Below the pieces are notes generated by a model. It made no database searches, had not been told where the DNA came from, and was given only the letters and a program-made list of their open reading frames with translations. Positions 11,645 through 20,877 of a stretch of DNA of 64,000 nucleotides are shown in pieces; within the stretch, counting starts at the first letter, position 1, and every line of letters starts with the position of its first letter. The stretch is taken from assembly GCA_965240325.2 (NCBI GenBank), contig OZ251247.1:930001-994000 (forward strand), given 5' to 3'. Both the position numbers and the translations under genes were made by a program. The stretch is from Rebecca billardiae RCC1528. Taxonomy: Eukaryota > Haptophyta.

Positions 11645-12156
11645 TGGGCGGAGCTGCCGCCGGTGCAGCCGCGCTCGGCGCGCAACATCCCGTGGCACGG
11701 CGCGCAGTCCGAGGCGCTCGCGCCGCACGGCACCGCGCACGCAGCCATCAGGCAAGCCGCGCGAGCGCGCCGCGCCGCCGCCGCCGCCTCAGCCGCGCCG
11801 CGCCCCGCGCGCGGCTGCGGCAGCTCAGCAGCGCGCGGCCGCCTGCCAACCGAGCGCGCGCGTGCCCCTCCGCCCGGACACCCACACCCCCCGCGCGCCA
11901 CGCGCCCCCGCAGCCGCCACCTCGTTGAGTGCAGCGCGTGGCGCCCCGCGCGCGCCCTGCTCGTGGAGCGCTGTCCGTACGCGGCGATCGGCGCGCTGCT
12001 CGGCGCACACGCACACGCGGGGGGCGGCGGCGCGGAGGGCGCGGAGGGCGGGGGGGGCGGTGTTGAGGATGCGGCGGCGGGGGGCTCGCTCGAGCCGGTG
12101 GACGCGGAGGCGACCGCGCTCGAGCTCGCGGCCGACTACGCGGCCGCGTGGGCGAG
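10829..12156 (+). pseudogene. Truncated 5' part of the multi-domain glycosyltransferase gene
   Basis: Exon 1 (10829-11751) and exon 2 (11914-12156) match the first two exons of the complete gene at 22435-29714. They encode the signal anchor and both sulfotransferase-like motifs (FPASGVGW and LLVERCPY). Intron 1 has a GC donor (CAG|GCAAGC) and an AG acceptor. The glycine tract at 11607-11646 is one codon longer than in copy B. Similarity to the intact gene stops about 25 bases into intron 2; the glycosyltransferase exons are missing and unrelated sequence follows. If transcribed it could give only a sulfotransferase-like fragment, so I call it a pseudogene. Confidence 0.8.
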
Positions 12157-12321
12157 GTGGGTGCGCACCGCCCGCTGCTGCTGTGCTGCTGCGCTGCTGT
12201 GTGGAAGCACTGTCTGTGGCGCGTGGCACTGTCAGCAGGCCAGACTAGTGTCGCCTTGCGCGGCCCCGCGTTGCAAGAGCTCGGCGGCATCCGCCTTGGG
12301 CTCTGCGCGCGACGCGCCGTC
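12157..12321. other. Junction of truncated gene with foreign block
   Basis: About 25 bases of intron 2 similarity to copy B (23756 onward) continue from 12157; from about 12182 the sequence is unrelated to copy B. This is one edge of the block that replaced the inner exons of the glycosyltransferase gene. Confidence 0.6.
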
Positions 12322-12798
12322 CGGCCTAATCCCACCGCCACCGCCGCCCGAATCCGCCGCGCCACGCGGGCTGCCGGCGGCGCCGACGAGCGCGCAGCAC
12401 AGCGCGCCGAGCAGCGCGAGCGAGCCGCCGCACAGCCGCTCGAGCCAGGTGGCGGCGAGCAGGGTGGCGGCGAAGCTGAGCGCCATGAGCAGCGCGCCGG
12501 CCTACGTCGCGGCGGTGAGCGCCGGGCTCCGCACCCCGTCGCGCAGCGCCACGCCCTTGCTGTACACGCCGAGCGCGAGCGCGAGCATCACGGGCACGAA
12601 GAGCGCAGCGAGCACGCGCAGCGCCCACGGCGAGCGGCCCGTGCGCGGGTCGTAGTGGCGGCCGCCGTAGGTGACGCGTCCGAGGGGCACGCCGGACGCG
12701 ATGGCGACCTGGAGGAGGGCCATCAGCCCGAAGATCGCCGCCGCCGCGCGCGCGCAGGCGAGCACCACCGACGGCGGCAGCGGGCACGGCGACGACAT
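12322..12798 (-). pseudogene. Small multi-pass membrane protein with in-frame stop
   Basis: Reading the minus strand from the ATG at 12798-12796 gives about 98 codons (SVVLACARAAAAIFGLMALL, then GVPLGRVTYGGRHY, then a hydrophobic segment) to a TAG at 12504-12502. The same frame continues beyond the stop with MALSFAATLLAATW and a last hydrophobic segment containing LALLGALCCALVG. The plan (helix, G-x-P-x-G-x-x-x-x-GG-x-H loop, three more helices) resembles a family of small uncharacterised four-helix membrane proteins found in bacteria and protists. The single stop makes it a likely pseudogene; a one-base error would make it intact. Function unknown. Confidence 0.55.
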
Positions 12799-12885
12799 GC
12801 CGGCGTCCGTCGGCGTCGAGCTTTGCCGCCACTGTGCGGTGCTGCCCAAACGGAAAGGCGGTCCGGTCCGGCCGCAGCCCGATGG

Positions 12886-14030
12886 ATGGCACGAGGGGCC
12901 GGTCGGGGCGGCGGGCCGCACGATGGGGTTCGGGCGCACCGCGCCGCCCTGGCGCTGTGCGTGCTCGCGCCGCCCGTGCTGACCGCCGAGCCGCCGCGCG
13001 CGCGCGGCGACGTCGCGGGCGTCCCGGACGTCGGCGTCACGCCCTCGCCGTGCGCGGTGCTGTGGCGCGCCAAGCAGGCGCGCGCGCCGCGCGCGCCGCT
13101 CGGCTCTGTCGCTGCTGCACGGCGAGCACGAGCTGCACGCGGGGGCGAAGCAGTCGGTGTTCGACTTGTTCGAGCCCGAGTGGGCGTGCGAGTCGGAGGA
13201 GCGCCTCGGCGGCCCCGTCTTCCCCCAGCTCGACCCGCCGTACCTCGCGTACGGCGACGGCCCCAAGTGTGTGTGCGCCGTGGACAGGCTGCCCGCGCCC
13301 TGCCTGGTGTACAGCGTGGGCAGCGACGACGACTGGACGTTCGAGGCGGCGGTGCGCAGCCGCACGCCGTGCGAGGTGCACACGTTCGACAGCACGCTCG
13401 CGCGCCGCGGGCTCAGCTTCAGCGGCGCCGCCGTCGCCGCCTTCCACCCGCTCGGGCTGAGCGACCGCGACGGCGCAGACGCGGAGGAGGCGGCGGAGGC
13501 GCGCCGGGCAGAGGCGCGCGCGGCCGCGGCGGCGGCGGCGCGGGCGGGTGACGGTGGCGGTGGTGGTGGCAGCGGCAGCAGTGCTGCGCGGCCCGCCTCC
13601 GCCGGCGCCGCGCCCGCCGCGCCAGCGGGCGCGCGGCGCGGCCTAGAGCCCGGAGTGGCCGAGGCGGAGGGCGGGCCTATGCGCACGCTGCAGTCGATGA
13701 TGCGCGCGCTCGGGCACAGCGGCCGCGTGCTCGACGTGCTCAAGGTGGACTGCGAGGGGTGCGAGTGGCGCGCGCTGCCGCCCGTGCTGCGCGCCATCCG
13801 CGACGGCCGACTGCGCGTCGGCCAGCTGCTCGTGGAGCTGCACATGCAGTGGGAGGCGGGCATCTACGGCCGCCCCAAGTACGCGCGCGCGCTGCCCAAC
13901 GCGAGCGCGCTCTGGCGCGGGGCGGACGGCGCGCGGCTGCGCGCGTTCCACAAGGAGCGCAACGGCTGGGGCTGCGGCGGCTGGCGCTGCGCCGAGTACG
14001 CCTACGCGCGCCATATCGTCGCTGGCGCGG
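12886..14030 (+). pseudogene. METTL24-type methyltransferase, frameshifted and 3'-truncated
   Basis: Starting at ATG 12886, a signal-peptide-like stretch (ALALCVLAPPVLTA) leads into TPSPCAVLWRAKQA. After the GC-dinucleotide tract at about 13080-13105 the protein continues in another frame with a clear Methyltransf_22 (METTL24/FkbM-like) domain: CLVYSVGSDDDWTFEAAV (SAM-binding segment), EVHTFD, VLKVDCEGCEW, LLVELH, then RNGWGCGGWRC. Relative to copy 2 (14201-14598) the GC tract is 11 bases shorter, which accounts for the frame change. The C-terminus is cut right after EYAYA, at a short sequence shared with 5070-5088 and 14864-14882. Such proteins are normally secretory-pathway methyltransferases. 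Confidence 0.7.
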
Positions 14031-14200
14031 CGCGTGGGCCACGTGCGCGCGCATCGCCGTCACCACCGCCTCGAGCACGCCCGCGCGCGGCGGCGCGCGC
14101 GCGCTCGGCGGCGCACCGCCCAGCAGCGCGCAGCGCGGCCGCGCGCGCGCCAGGGCGGCGAGCGCCTCGGCGGCGCGGGCGGCCTCCGCCGCTGCGCTCC
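14031..14200. other. Unassigned GC-rich segment between methyltransferase copies
   Basis: This segment belongs to neither methyltransferase copy. One minus-strand frame (about 14200-14040) has an amphipathic, protein-like stretch (AAEALAALARARPRCALLGG) that could be part of another broken gene. I do not recognise it. Confidence 0.3.
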
Positions 14201-14598
14201 ATGGGGTTCGGGCGCACCGCGCCGCCCTGGCGCTGTGCGTGCTCGCGCCGCCCGTGCTGACCGCCGAGCCGCCGCGCGCGCGCGGCGACGTCGCGGGTGG
14301 CCTGGACGTCGGCGTCACGCCCTCGCCGTGCGCGGTGCTGTGGCGCGCCAAGCAGGCGCGCGCGGCGCGCGCGCGCCGCGCGCGCCGCTCGGCTCGCAAC
14401 GGCTGGGGCTGCGGCGGCTGGCGCTGCGCCGAGTACGCCTTTGTGCACGAGGCGCACGCGTGCAGGGCGTTCGTCTCCACGCACTGCCCGGGGCGCCGCG
14501 CTGAGGCGGAGGTGTGCGGCGGCGCCGGCGCCGCCGCCGCGCGCCGATCTGCTCGACGACGTGCGTCCGCCGCTACTCCGCCTGCAAGATTGCTCTGA
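14201..14598 (+). pseudogene. METTL24-type methyltransferase, internally deleted copy
   Basis: 14201-14395 repeats 12923-13103 (signal peptide and VLWRAKQA stretch), with a GC tract 11 bases longer. It then jumps directly, in frame, to the C-terminal part RNGWGCGGWRCAEYAFV and on to a natural-looking end at TGA 14596-14598. The whole SAM-binding core is missing, so it cannot be an active enzyme. It preserves exactly the C-terminal end that copy 1 lacks. No in-frame ATG is visible at its 5' edge. Confidence 0.7.
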
Positions 14599-15289
14599 TG
14601 GGCGGCCTAGTAGTAGTGCCCCGCCGTGAGTCCGCGGCACGGCCGTGGCCGCCCTGGTGCCCGTACCCGTGCTGAGTAGTAGATAAGTCCCGCGCGGCGC
14701 ACGCGCGCGTCGTAACGGTCATGATGTCGCGTCTTCGCGCGGGCCAAATCACGGGCTGCGTGAATCAGTGGCGGTTCGAGCGAGCAGCTAATGAGCAGCC
14801 AGTAGTCGCGTCGTCGTAGTTGCTGCTGCGCCGCGGCTTGACGATAACAACACGCGACGCGCGCCATATCGTCGCTGGCGCGCAGTGTTCGCAGCGGCGA
14901 CCTTGTTGACGATGCGACTGCGACTACGATATATATATTGTGCGCGGCATCGTCAGCACTCCCGACCGATGTTCAAAACAACGCGCGGTCGAAGACGCTG
15001 CACGAGAAGCGCGCGCGACCTGGCCAGCGTGTGCGGACGACGTCCCGCGGCCGGGCGAGGCGCCTCGGAGTTAGTACTGCAGTACATACCATAGCGTCGT
15101 GCGCCACTGCCGTGGCGACCCACCATCGGGCGCTCATGCTCGTCGGCCTACGAGCCGCCTCCGGCCACGAGGGTCGCCGCCGCGGCCCGCGAGACGGTAA
15201 CGCCCTGCTGCTCACTGCGCGCACAAACTAGCGTACATCGCACCGCAATATGGGGGTATGTATCGGCCACAACCGCCCGACCCGCCGCC
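14599..15289. other. Spacer leading into duplication unit B
   Basis: From 14773 on this matches 4984-5477 upstream of unit A, including CCATATCGTCGCTGGCGCG at 14864-14882. Before 14773 I see no gene or recognisable repeat. Confidence 0.55.
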
Positions 15290-15569
15290 CGCCTCGTCCC
15301 GCCCGCCCCGTCCCGTGCGCCCGCGCGTGCCGCGTGCGCGCAGCCCGCTTGCAGACGAGCCGCCGTCACCGCGGCGATGCGCGTGGCGCGACACGGCCGG
15401 GCTGCTGCTGGGGCTGCGCGCCCGGCGCGACGCGGCTGCCTGCCGAGCCGATCGCAGCGCCGCGCCTCGCCGCCTCCGCGGCGGGTGGCGGCGGCGGCGG
15501 CGGTGGCGCGTGCGCGCCGCCCGCGCCCGCGCGCGTGTTCGCCGAGGGCGCACAGGACGCCGAGTACGG
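15290..15569 (+). pseudogene. Decayed fragment of the glycosyltransferase last exon (unit B)
   Basis: Nearly identical to 5478-5757 and related to 28905-29190. It sits downstream of the truncated gene at 10829-12156, where the 3' end of that gene would be expected, but it shares its decay with the unit A fragment, so it was already broken before the block was duplicated. Confidence 0.78.
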
Positions 15570-15581
15570 GCGGTCGCCCTC

Positions 15582-15966
15582 AACATTGTACTGCCTCTCA
15601 TAGAGCGGATCGTCAGACCGTTAAAAACTGCCGGATGCCATTAATATTACCCCAATACTACTATCTCGCCTGCCTGAGCTGTGTGCGACTGTGCGTCTCT
15701 TATTCTTAGTAAACTTTATGCAAATGGGTGGAGTACCTGTCTGGTACTCATAATACTCACTGGGGAATCGCACCTGCTTATGAAAACTGGCAACCGATTT
15801 GGGCGCCAGAATATGATGTCATTGTTGCGTCCCAGACGCCCAAGGCTTCTCACAAAGTCATCAATGAACGCGCTCGAGCCTCGAACGAGCTCGTGGCCGA
15901 TCGCAGGCTCATCATTTGCCAGGGGCCGCCGCCATCAATCACGCGCGCTCCCCCTTACGCCCGAGC
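15582..15966 (+). promoter_or_regulatory. Lower-GC leader upstream of XKR-LRR gene B
   Basis: Nearly identical to 5770-6154, including the GAGTACC/GGTACTC hairpin. Probably promoter and 5' UTR, possibly including an upstream exon. Confidence 0.45.
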
Positions 15967-18900
15967 ATGTGGCTCTTCTGCGGCAAGAACCCCTGCGGCA
16001 CGCAAGCCGGCGTGCGCTCCAGTGACGAGGAGGAGCGTGGCGACGACGGCGCGCCCGAGGCACCGCCAGATGCCCGCGCCACGCTCGTCCAAGATGGCGC
16101 CGAGCCGAGCGACGCGGCCGCGGGCGGCGACGACGGCGCGCGGCGGGGGGTGCGCGAGCGGCTCGCGGGCTGGGGCGCGGGGCGGTGGCTGCTCGTCGTC
16201 GGCGCCGCGTGCGGCACTGTCCTCCTCACCAGCGCAGCGTACCACTGGCGGCACCACATCAAGGGCTCGCTCAGCCTGCTGCAGCAGCGAGGGACGGCGG
16301 ACGTGCCCGAGGATGCGCGCTGCCTCGGGCGCGTGGGGCGGCAGGACGGGCAGTGGCTCATGGCGCCGGGCTCGACGGTCGAGCACGCTGCGCGCTGGGC
16401 CTTTGTGTTGGACGCGTCCATCCTCGTCCTCGCCGTCGCCGCGCTGCTGCTGCTGCGCGCGTGGAAGAGCCCGGATGCGGCCGCGTCCACAGCGAAGAGC
16501 CTCTTCTCCGCGGCCATGTCCGCGTTCGACCTGTTCACAGACGCGCTGCTGGCGTCGCAGTGGTGGCGGTGCGCGCACCGGCTGTGGGCGGGCCTCGCCT
16601 TCGTCTTCACCGCCGCGGGCGCGCTGCCCACGCTCCAAGTCGCGCGCGCCGCGGCAGAGGTGGCCGAGCTCGCCGCGGAAGAGGTGGCCGCGGAGCCACC
16701 CGATGCTGAGGTGGAGTATCACCGCAAAGAGGCGGAAGGGAAGCTGCGCGACGCGAAGGCGCTCGAGGCGACGGTGGAGAGCGCGCCGCAGACGTACCTG
16801 CAGGGGTACGCGATGCTGCGCATCGGCGCCGCGCACGCCACGCCGCTGGCGCTTGCCTCGCTGCTCTTCTCCGCCTCGATGATTGGCCACCACACGTACG
16901 TGTACACCACCAGCAGCGTGGCTGTTGATGCTGCTGGTCGGCCCGCCGTGCAGTGGTGGAGCGTGACCGTGCCCGTGGTCGGCTGGGCGGTGGGTTTGGA
17001 CGACCTGGCGTGCCGCGTGGGCACGGTAGCGTCCGTGCTGTGCCGCGCGCTGACGCACGGCCTCTTCGCCTGCGCGTTCCACAGCTGGCTGCTGGCGGCG
17101 CTCGCTGCGGCGGCGCTCGCGCTGGTCGCCTCCGTGCGCTACAGCGGCCACGTCGAGGTCATGGGTGCACTCGAGCGCGGAGGGCAGCTGGCGGCCTGGC
17201 GGAGCGCGGCGTGGGAGGCGGGCATCGTGTACGCCGCCGTCGGCATGGTCGACCTGAGCTCGGCGGGGTGGCTCGCGCGCACGGCGCCCACCCACATCCT
17301 GCTCGGCTGCGCGGAGGCAGCGCTGGCGGGGGCCGCGCTGCGCTGGCCGTCCGTGTGGCGCGAGGCGCAGAGCGCGCCGGCGCTCGCGGCACTCGCGTGG
17401 GCGTGGGGCTGCGCGTGGGTGGTGCACAAGGCCGTCGTCGTGCGCTTGCTGCAGCTCAAGGCAGATCCAGTGTTCGTCGACCTCAGGTGTGCGCGCGCGC
17501 GCGTGGCGACGACGCGGCGCCTGCCGCGGCGGGCTCGGGCGCGCGCGCGGCGGCGGGCGGGCGGCGCGGCAGTGGGGCGCTGTGCCAGCGGCGCGTGCGG
17601 CGCGCTCGCGCGTGCTCGGGCGGGCACGCATCGCGCACGTGCGCTTGACACCCACTCACGCCCCCGCCGCGCGCCCGCCCCTCCCGCCGCGCCTCCCGCA
17701 GTGACAACCAGATCGGCGACGCTGGCGCCACTGCCATCGCGGACGCCGTGCGCCACAGCCGCTCCCTGCAGACGCTTGTCCTCGGGTACGTGTGCACGCG
17801 CGCGGGGGCGGGGGCGGGGGTGGCGCGGAGGGCCGGGGGTGGGTGAGCGGGCGCCAGCCGGAGCATGTGGTGCTGCGGACGCACGTCGAGCGCGGCGCGC
17901 CGCGCGCGCGCGCGCCGCGCGCCCTCGCGCGGTGATGTCCGAGCGTGCGCCGCGCGCGCGGCCCGTCGGCGGGCTCGGGCGCGCGCGCGGCGGCGGGCGC
18001 GCGCGCGGCGGCGGGCGGGTGGCGCGGCCGCGGGGCGCTGTGGCAGCGGCGCGTGCGGCGCGCTCGCGCGTGCTCGGGCGAGCACGCATCGCGCGCGCGC
18101 GCTCGACACCCACTCACGCCCGCGCCGCGCACCCGCCCCTCCCACCGCGCCTCCCGCAGTGACAACCAGATCGGCGACGCTGGCGCCACTGCCATCGCGG
18201 ACGCCGTGCGCCACAGCCGCTCGCTGCAGACGCTCTGGCTCGAGTACGTGTGCACGCGCGCGGGGCCGGGCGCGGGGGTGGCGCGGAGGGGCGGGGGTGG
18301 GTGGGCGGGCGCCAGCCGGGGCATGTGCTGCGGGCGCACGTCGAGTGCGGCGCGCCACGCGCGCGCGCGCCGCGCGCCCTCGCGCGGTGATGTCCGAGCG
18401 TGCGCCGCGCGCGCGGCCGCGTCGGCGGGCTCGGGCGCGCGCGCGGCGGCGGGCGGGCGGCGCGGCCGCGGGGCGCTGTGGCAGCGGCACGGGCGGCGCG
18501 CTGGCGCGTGCACGGGTGGGCATGCGCCGCGCGCGCGCGCCCCACACCCACTCACGCCCCCACCGCGCGCCCGCCCCTTCCGCCGCGCCTCCCGCAGTTC
18601 CAACGCGATCGGCGACGCTGGCGCCACCGCCATCGCGGACGCAGTGCGCCACAGCCGCTCCCTGCAGTGGCTCCGCCTCAGGTACGTGTGCACGCGCGCG
18701 GGGGCGGGCGCGGGGGTGGCGCGGAGGGGCGGGGCTGGGTGGGCGGGCGCCAGCCGGGGCATGCGCTGTGGACGCACGTCGAGCGCGGCGCGCCGCGCGC
18801 GCGCGCGCCGCGCGCCCTCGCGCGGTGATGTCCGAGCGTGCGCCGCGCGCGCGGCCGCGTCGGCGGGCTCGGGCGCGCGCGCGGCGGCGGGCGGGCGGCG

Positions 18901-20877
18901 CGGCCGCGGGGCGCTGTGGCAGCGGCGCGTGCGACGTGCTCGCGCGTGCTCGGGCGAGCACGCGCCGCACGCGCGCGCCCGACACCCACTCACGCCCGCG
19001 CGGCGCGCCCGCCCCTCCCGCCGCGCCTCCCGCAGTGACAACCAGATCGGCGACGCTGGCGCCACTGCCATCGCGGACGCCGTGCGCCACAGCCGCTCGC
19101 TGCAGGAGCTCTGGCTCGAGTACGTGTGCACGCGCGCGGGGGCGGGCGCGGGGGTGGCGCGGAGGGGCGGGGGTGGGTGGGCGGGCGCCAGCCGGGGCAT
19201 GCGCTGTGGACGCACGTCGAGCGCGGCGCGCCGCGCGCGCGCGCGCCGCGCGCCCTCGCGCGGTGATGTCCGAGCGTGCGCCGCGCGCGCGGCCGCGTCG
19301 GCGGGCTCGGGCGCGCGCGCTGCGACGCGCGGGCGGCGCGGCCGCGGGGCGCTGTGGCAGCGGCGCGTGCGGCTTGCTCGCGCGTGCTCGGGCGGGCACG
19401 CGCCGCGCGCGCGCGCTCGACACCCACTCACGCCCGCGCGGCGCGCCCGCCCCTCCCGCCGCGCCTCCCGCAGTACCAACCAGATCGGCGACGCTGGCGC
19501 CACTGCCATCGCGGACGCAGTGCGCCACAGCCGCTCCCTGCAGGGGCTTGACCTCCGGTACGTGTGCACGCGCGCGGGGGCGGGGGCGGGGGTGGCGCGG
19601 AGGGGCGGAACTGGGTGGGCGGGCGCCAGCCGGGGCATGCGCTGTGGAAGCATGTCGAGTGCGGCGCGCCGCGCGCGCGCGCGCCGCGCGCCATCGGGCG
19701 GGCGGTGATGTCCGAGCGCGCGCCGCGCGCGCGGCCGCGTCGGCGGGCTCGGGCGCGCGCGCTGCGGCGGGCGGGCGGCGCGGCCGCGGGGCGCTGTGGC
19801 AGCGGCGCGTGCGGCGCGCGTGCACGGGCGGGCACGCATCGCACGTGCGCGCTCGACACCCACTCACGCCCGCGCCGCGCGCCCGCCCCTCCCGCCGCGC
19901 CTCCCGCAGTCGCAACCAGATCGGCGACGCTGGCGCCACCGCCATCGCGGACGCCGTGCGCCACAGCCGCTCCCTGCAGGAGCTCTGGCTCAAGTACGTG
20001 TGCACGCGCGCGGGGGCGGGGGCGGGGGTGGCGCGGAGGGGCGGGGGTGGGTGAGCGGGTGCCAGCTGGGGCATGCGCTGCAGAAGCATGTCGAGTGCGG
20101 CGCGCCGCGCGCGCGCGCGCCGCGCGCCCTCGCGCGGTGATGTCCGAGCGTGCGCCGCGCGCGCGGCCGCGTCGGCGGGCTCGGGCGCGCGCGCGGCGGC
20201 GGGCGGGCGGCGCGGCCGCGGGGCGCTGTGGCAGCGGCGCGTGCGGCGCGCTCGCGCGTGCTCGGGCGGGCACGCGCCGCGCGCGCGCGCCCTACACCCA
20301 CTCACACTCGCGCGGCGCGCCCGCCCCTCCCGCCGCGCCTCCCGCAGTTCCAACCAGATCGGCGACGCTGGCGCCACTGCCATCGCGGACGCCGTGCGCC
20401 ACAGCCGCTCCCTGCAGACGCTTGGCCTCGGGTACGTGTGCACGCGCGCGGGGGCCGGGGCGGGGCTGGCGTGGAGAGGCGGGGGTGGGTGGGTGGGCGC
20501 CAGCCGGGGCATGCGCTGCGGACGCACGTCGAGCGCGGCGCGCAGCGCGCGCGCGCGCCGCGCGCCCTCGCGCGGTGATGTCCGAGCGTGCGCCGCGCGC
20601 GCGGCCGCGTCGGCGGGCTCGGGCGCGCGCGCGGCGGCGGGCGGGCGGCGCGGCCGCGGGGCGCTGTGGCAGCGGCGCGTGCGGCTTGCTCGCGCGTGCA
20701 CGGGCGGGCACGCTGCGCGCGCCGCGCTCTGCCCTTGCTCACGCTCCCGCCGCGCGCCCGACACCCGTACCCCGACCGCTCGCCTCCCGCAGTTCCAATG
20801 ACCTCAGCGAGGCGGGCGAGAAGGCGGTGCGCGAGGCGTGGGAGCAGAGCGGCAAGGAGTACGGGCTGGATGTGTGA
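15967..20877 (+). CDS. XK-related membrane protein with LRR tail, copy B
   Basis: Nine exons: 15967-17486, 17702-17785, 18160-18243, 18598-18681, 19036-19119, 19474-19557, 19910-19993, 20348-20431 and 20793-20877. All junctions are phase 2 and the total is 2193 nt, giving 730 aa. The membrane domain is close to copy A, with a nine-residue insertion before the XK motif ESAPQTYLQ (about 271-279). Seven internal 28-residue LRRs and a cap (SEAGEKAVREAW) follow. The repeats are identical except at the first, third and last few residues, giving beta-strands such as TLVLG, TLWLD, WLRLS, ELWLD, GLDLR, ELWLN and TLGLG. Donors are GTACGTG, acceptors CCCGCAG. XK-related proteins act as lipid scramblases at the plasma membrane; an LRR ectodomain or cytosolic sensor role is inference. 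Confidence 0.85.
17702..20792 (+). repeat. LRR exon-intron tandem units, copy B
   Basis: Exon starts are spaced 458, 438, 438, 438, 436, 438 and 445 bases. The regular 438-bp period (84-nt exon plus 354-nt intron) is a multiple of three and GC-rich, which keeps spurious frames open on both strands across the array. The near-identity of introns points to recent unequal crossing-over or gene conversion. Confidence 0.9.

Larger units (their letters stand above)
4984..12180 (+). repeat. Tandem segmental duplication, unit A
   Basis: This block is colinear and highly similar to 14773-23776. It carries, in order, a decayed 3' exon fragment (5478-5757), the XKR-LRR gene (6155-9290), a spacer, and the first two exons of the multi-domain glycosyltransferase gene (10829-12156). 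It is about 1.8 kb shorter than unit B, mainly because it has four fewer 438-bp LRR exon-intron units. Similarity stops inside intron 2 of the second gene. Confidence 0.9.

Noticed and set aside
11607-11646. GGC repeat as a separate functional element
   Set aside because: It encodes a glycine tract within exon 1 of the truncated gene; the copy B tract is one codon shorter, which is ordinary slippage.
17483-20764. A 1093-codon open frame on the minus strand across the LRR array of copy B
   Set aside because: It is antisense to phase-matched LRR exons and introns. The 438-bp period is a multiple of three and the DNA is GC-rich, so one stop-free unit keeps the whole frame open. The Arg/Ala-rich translation has no domain.
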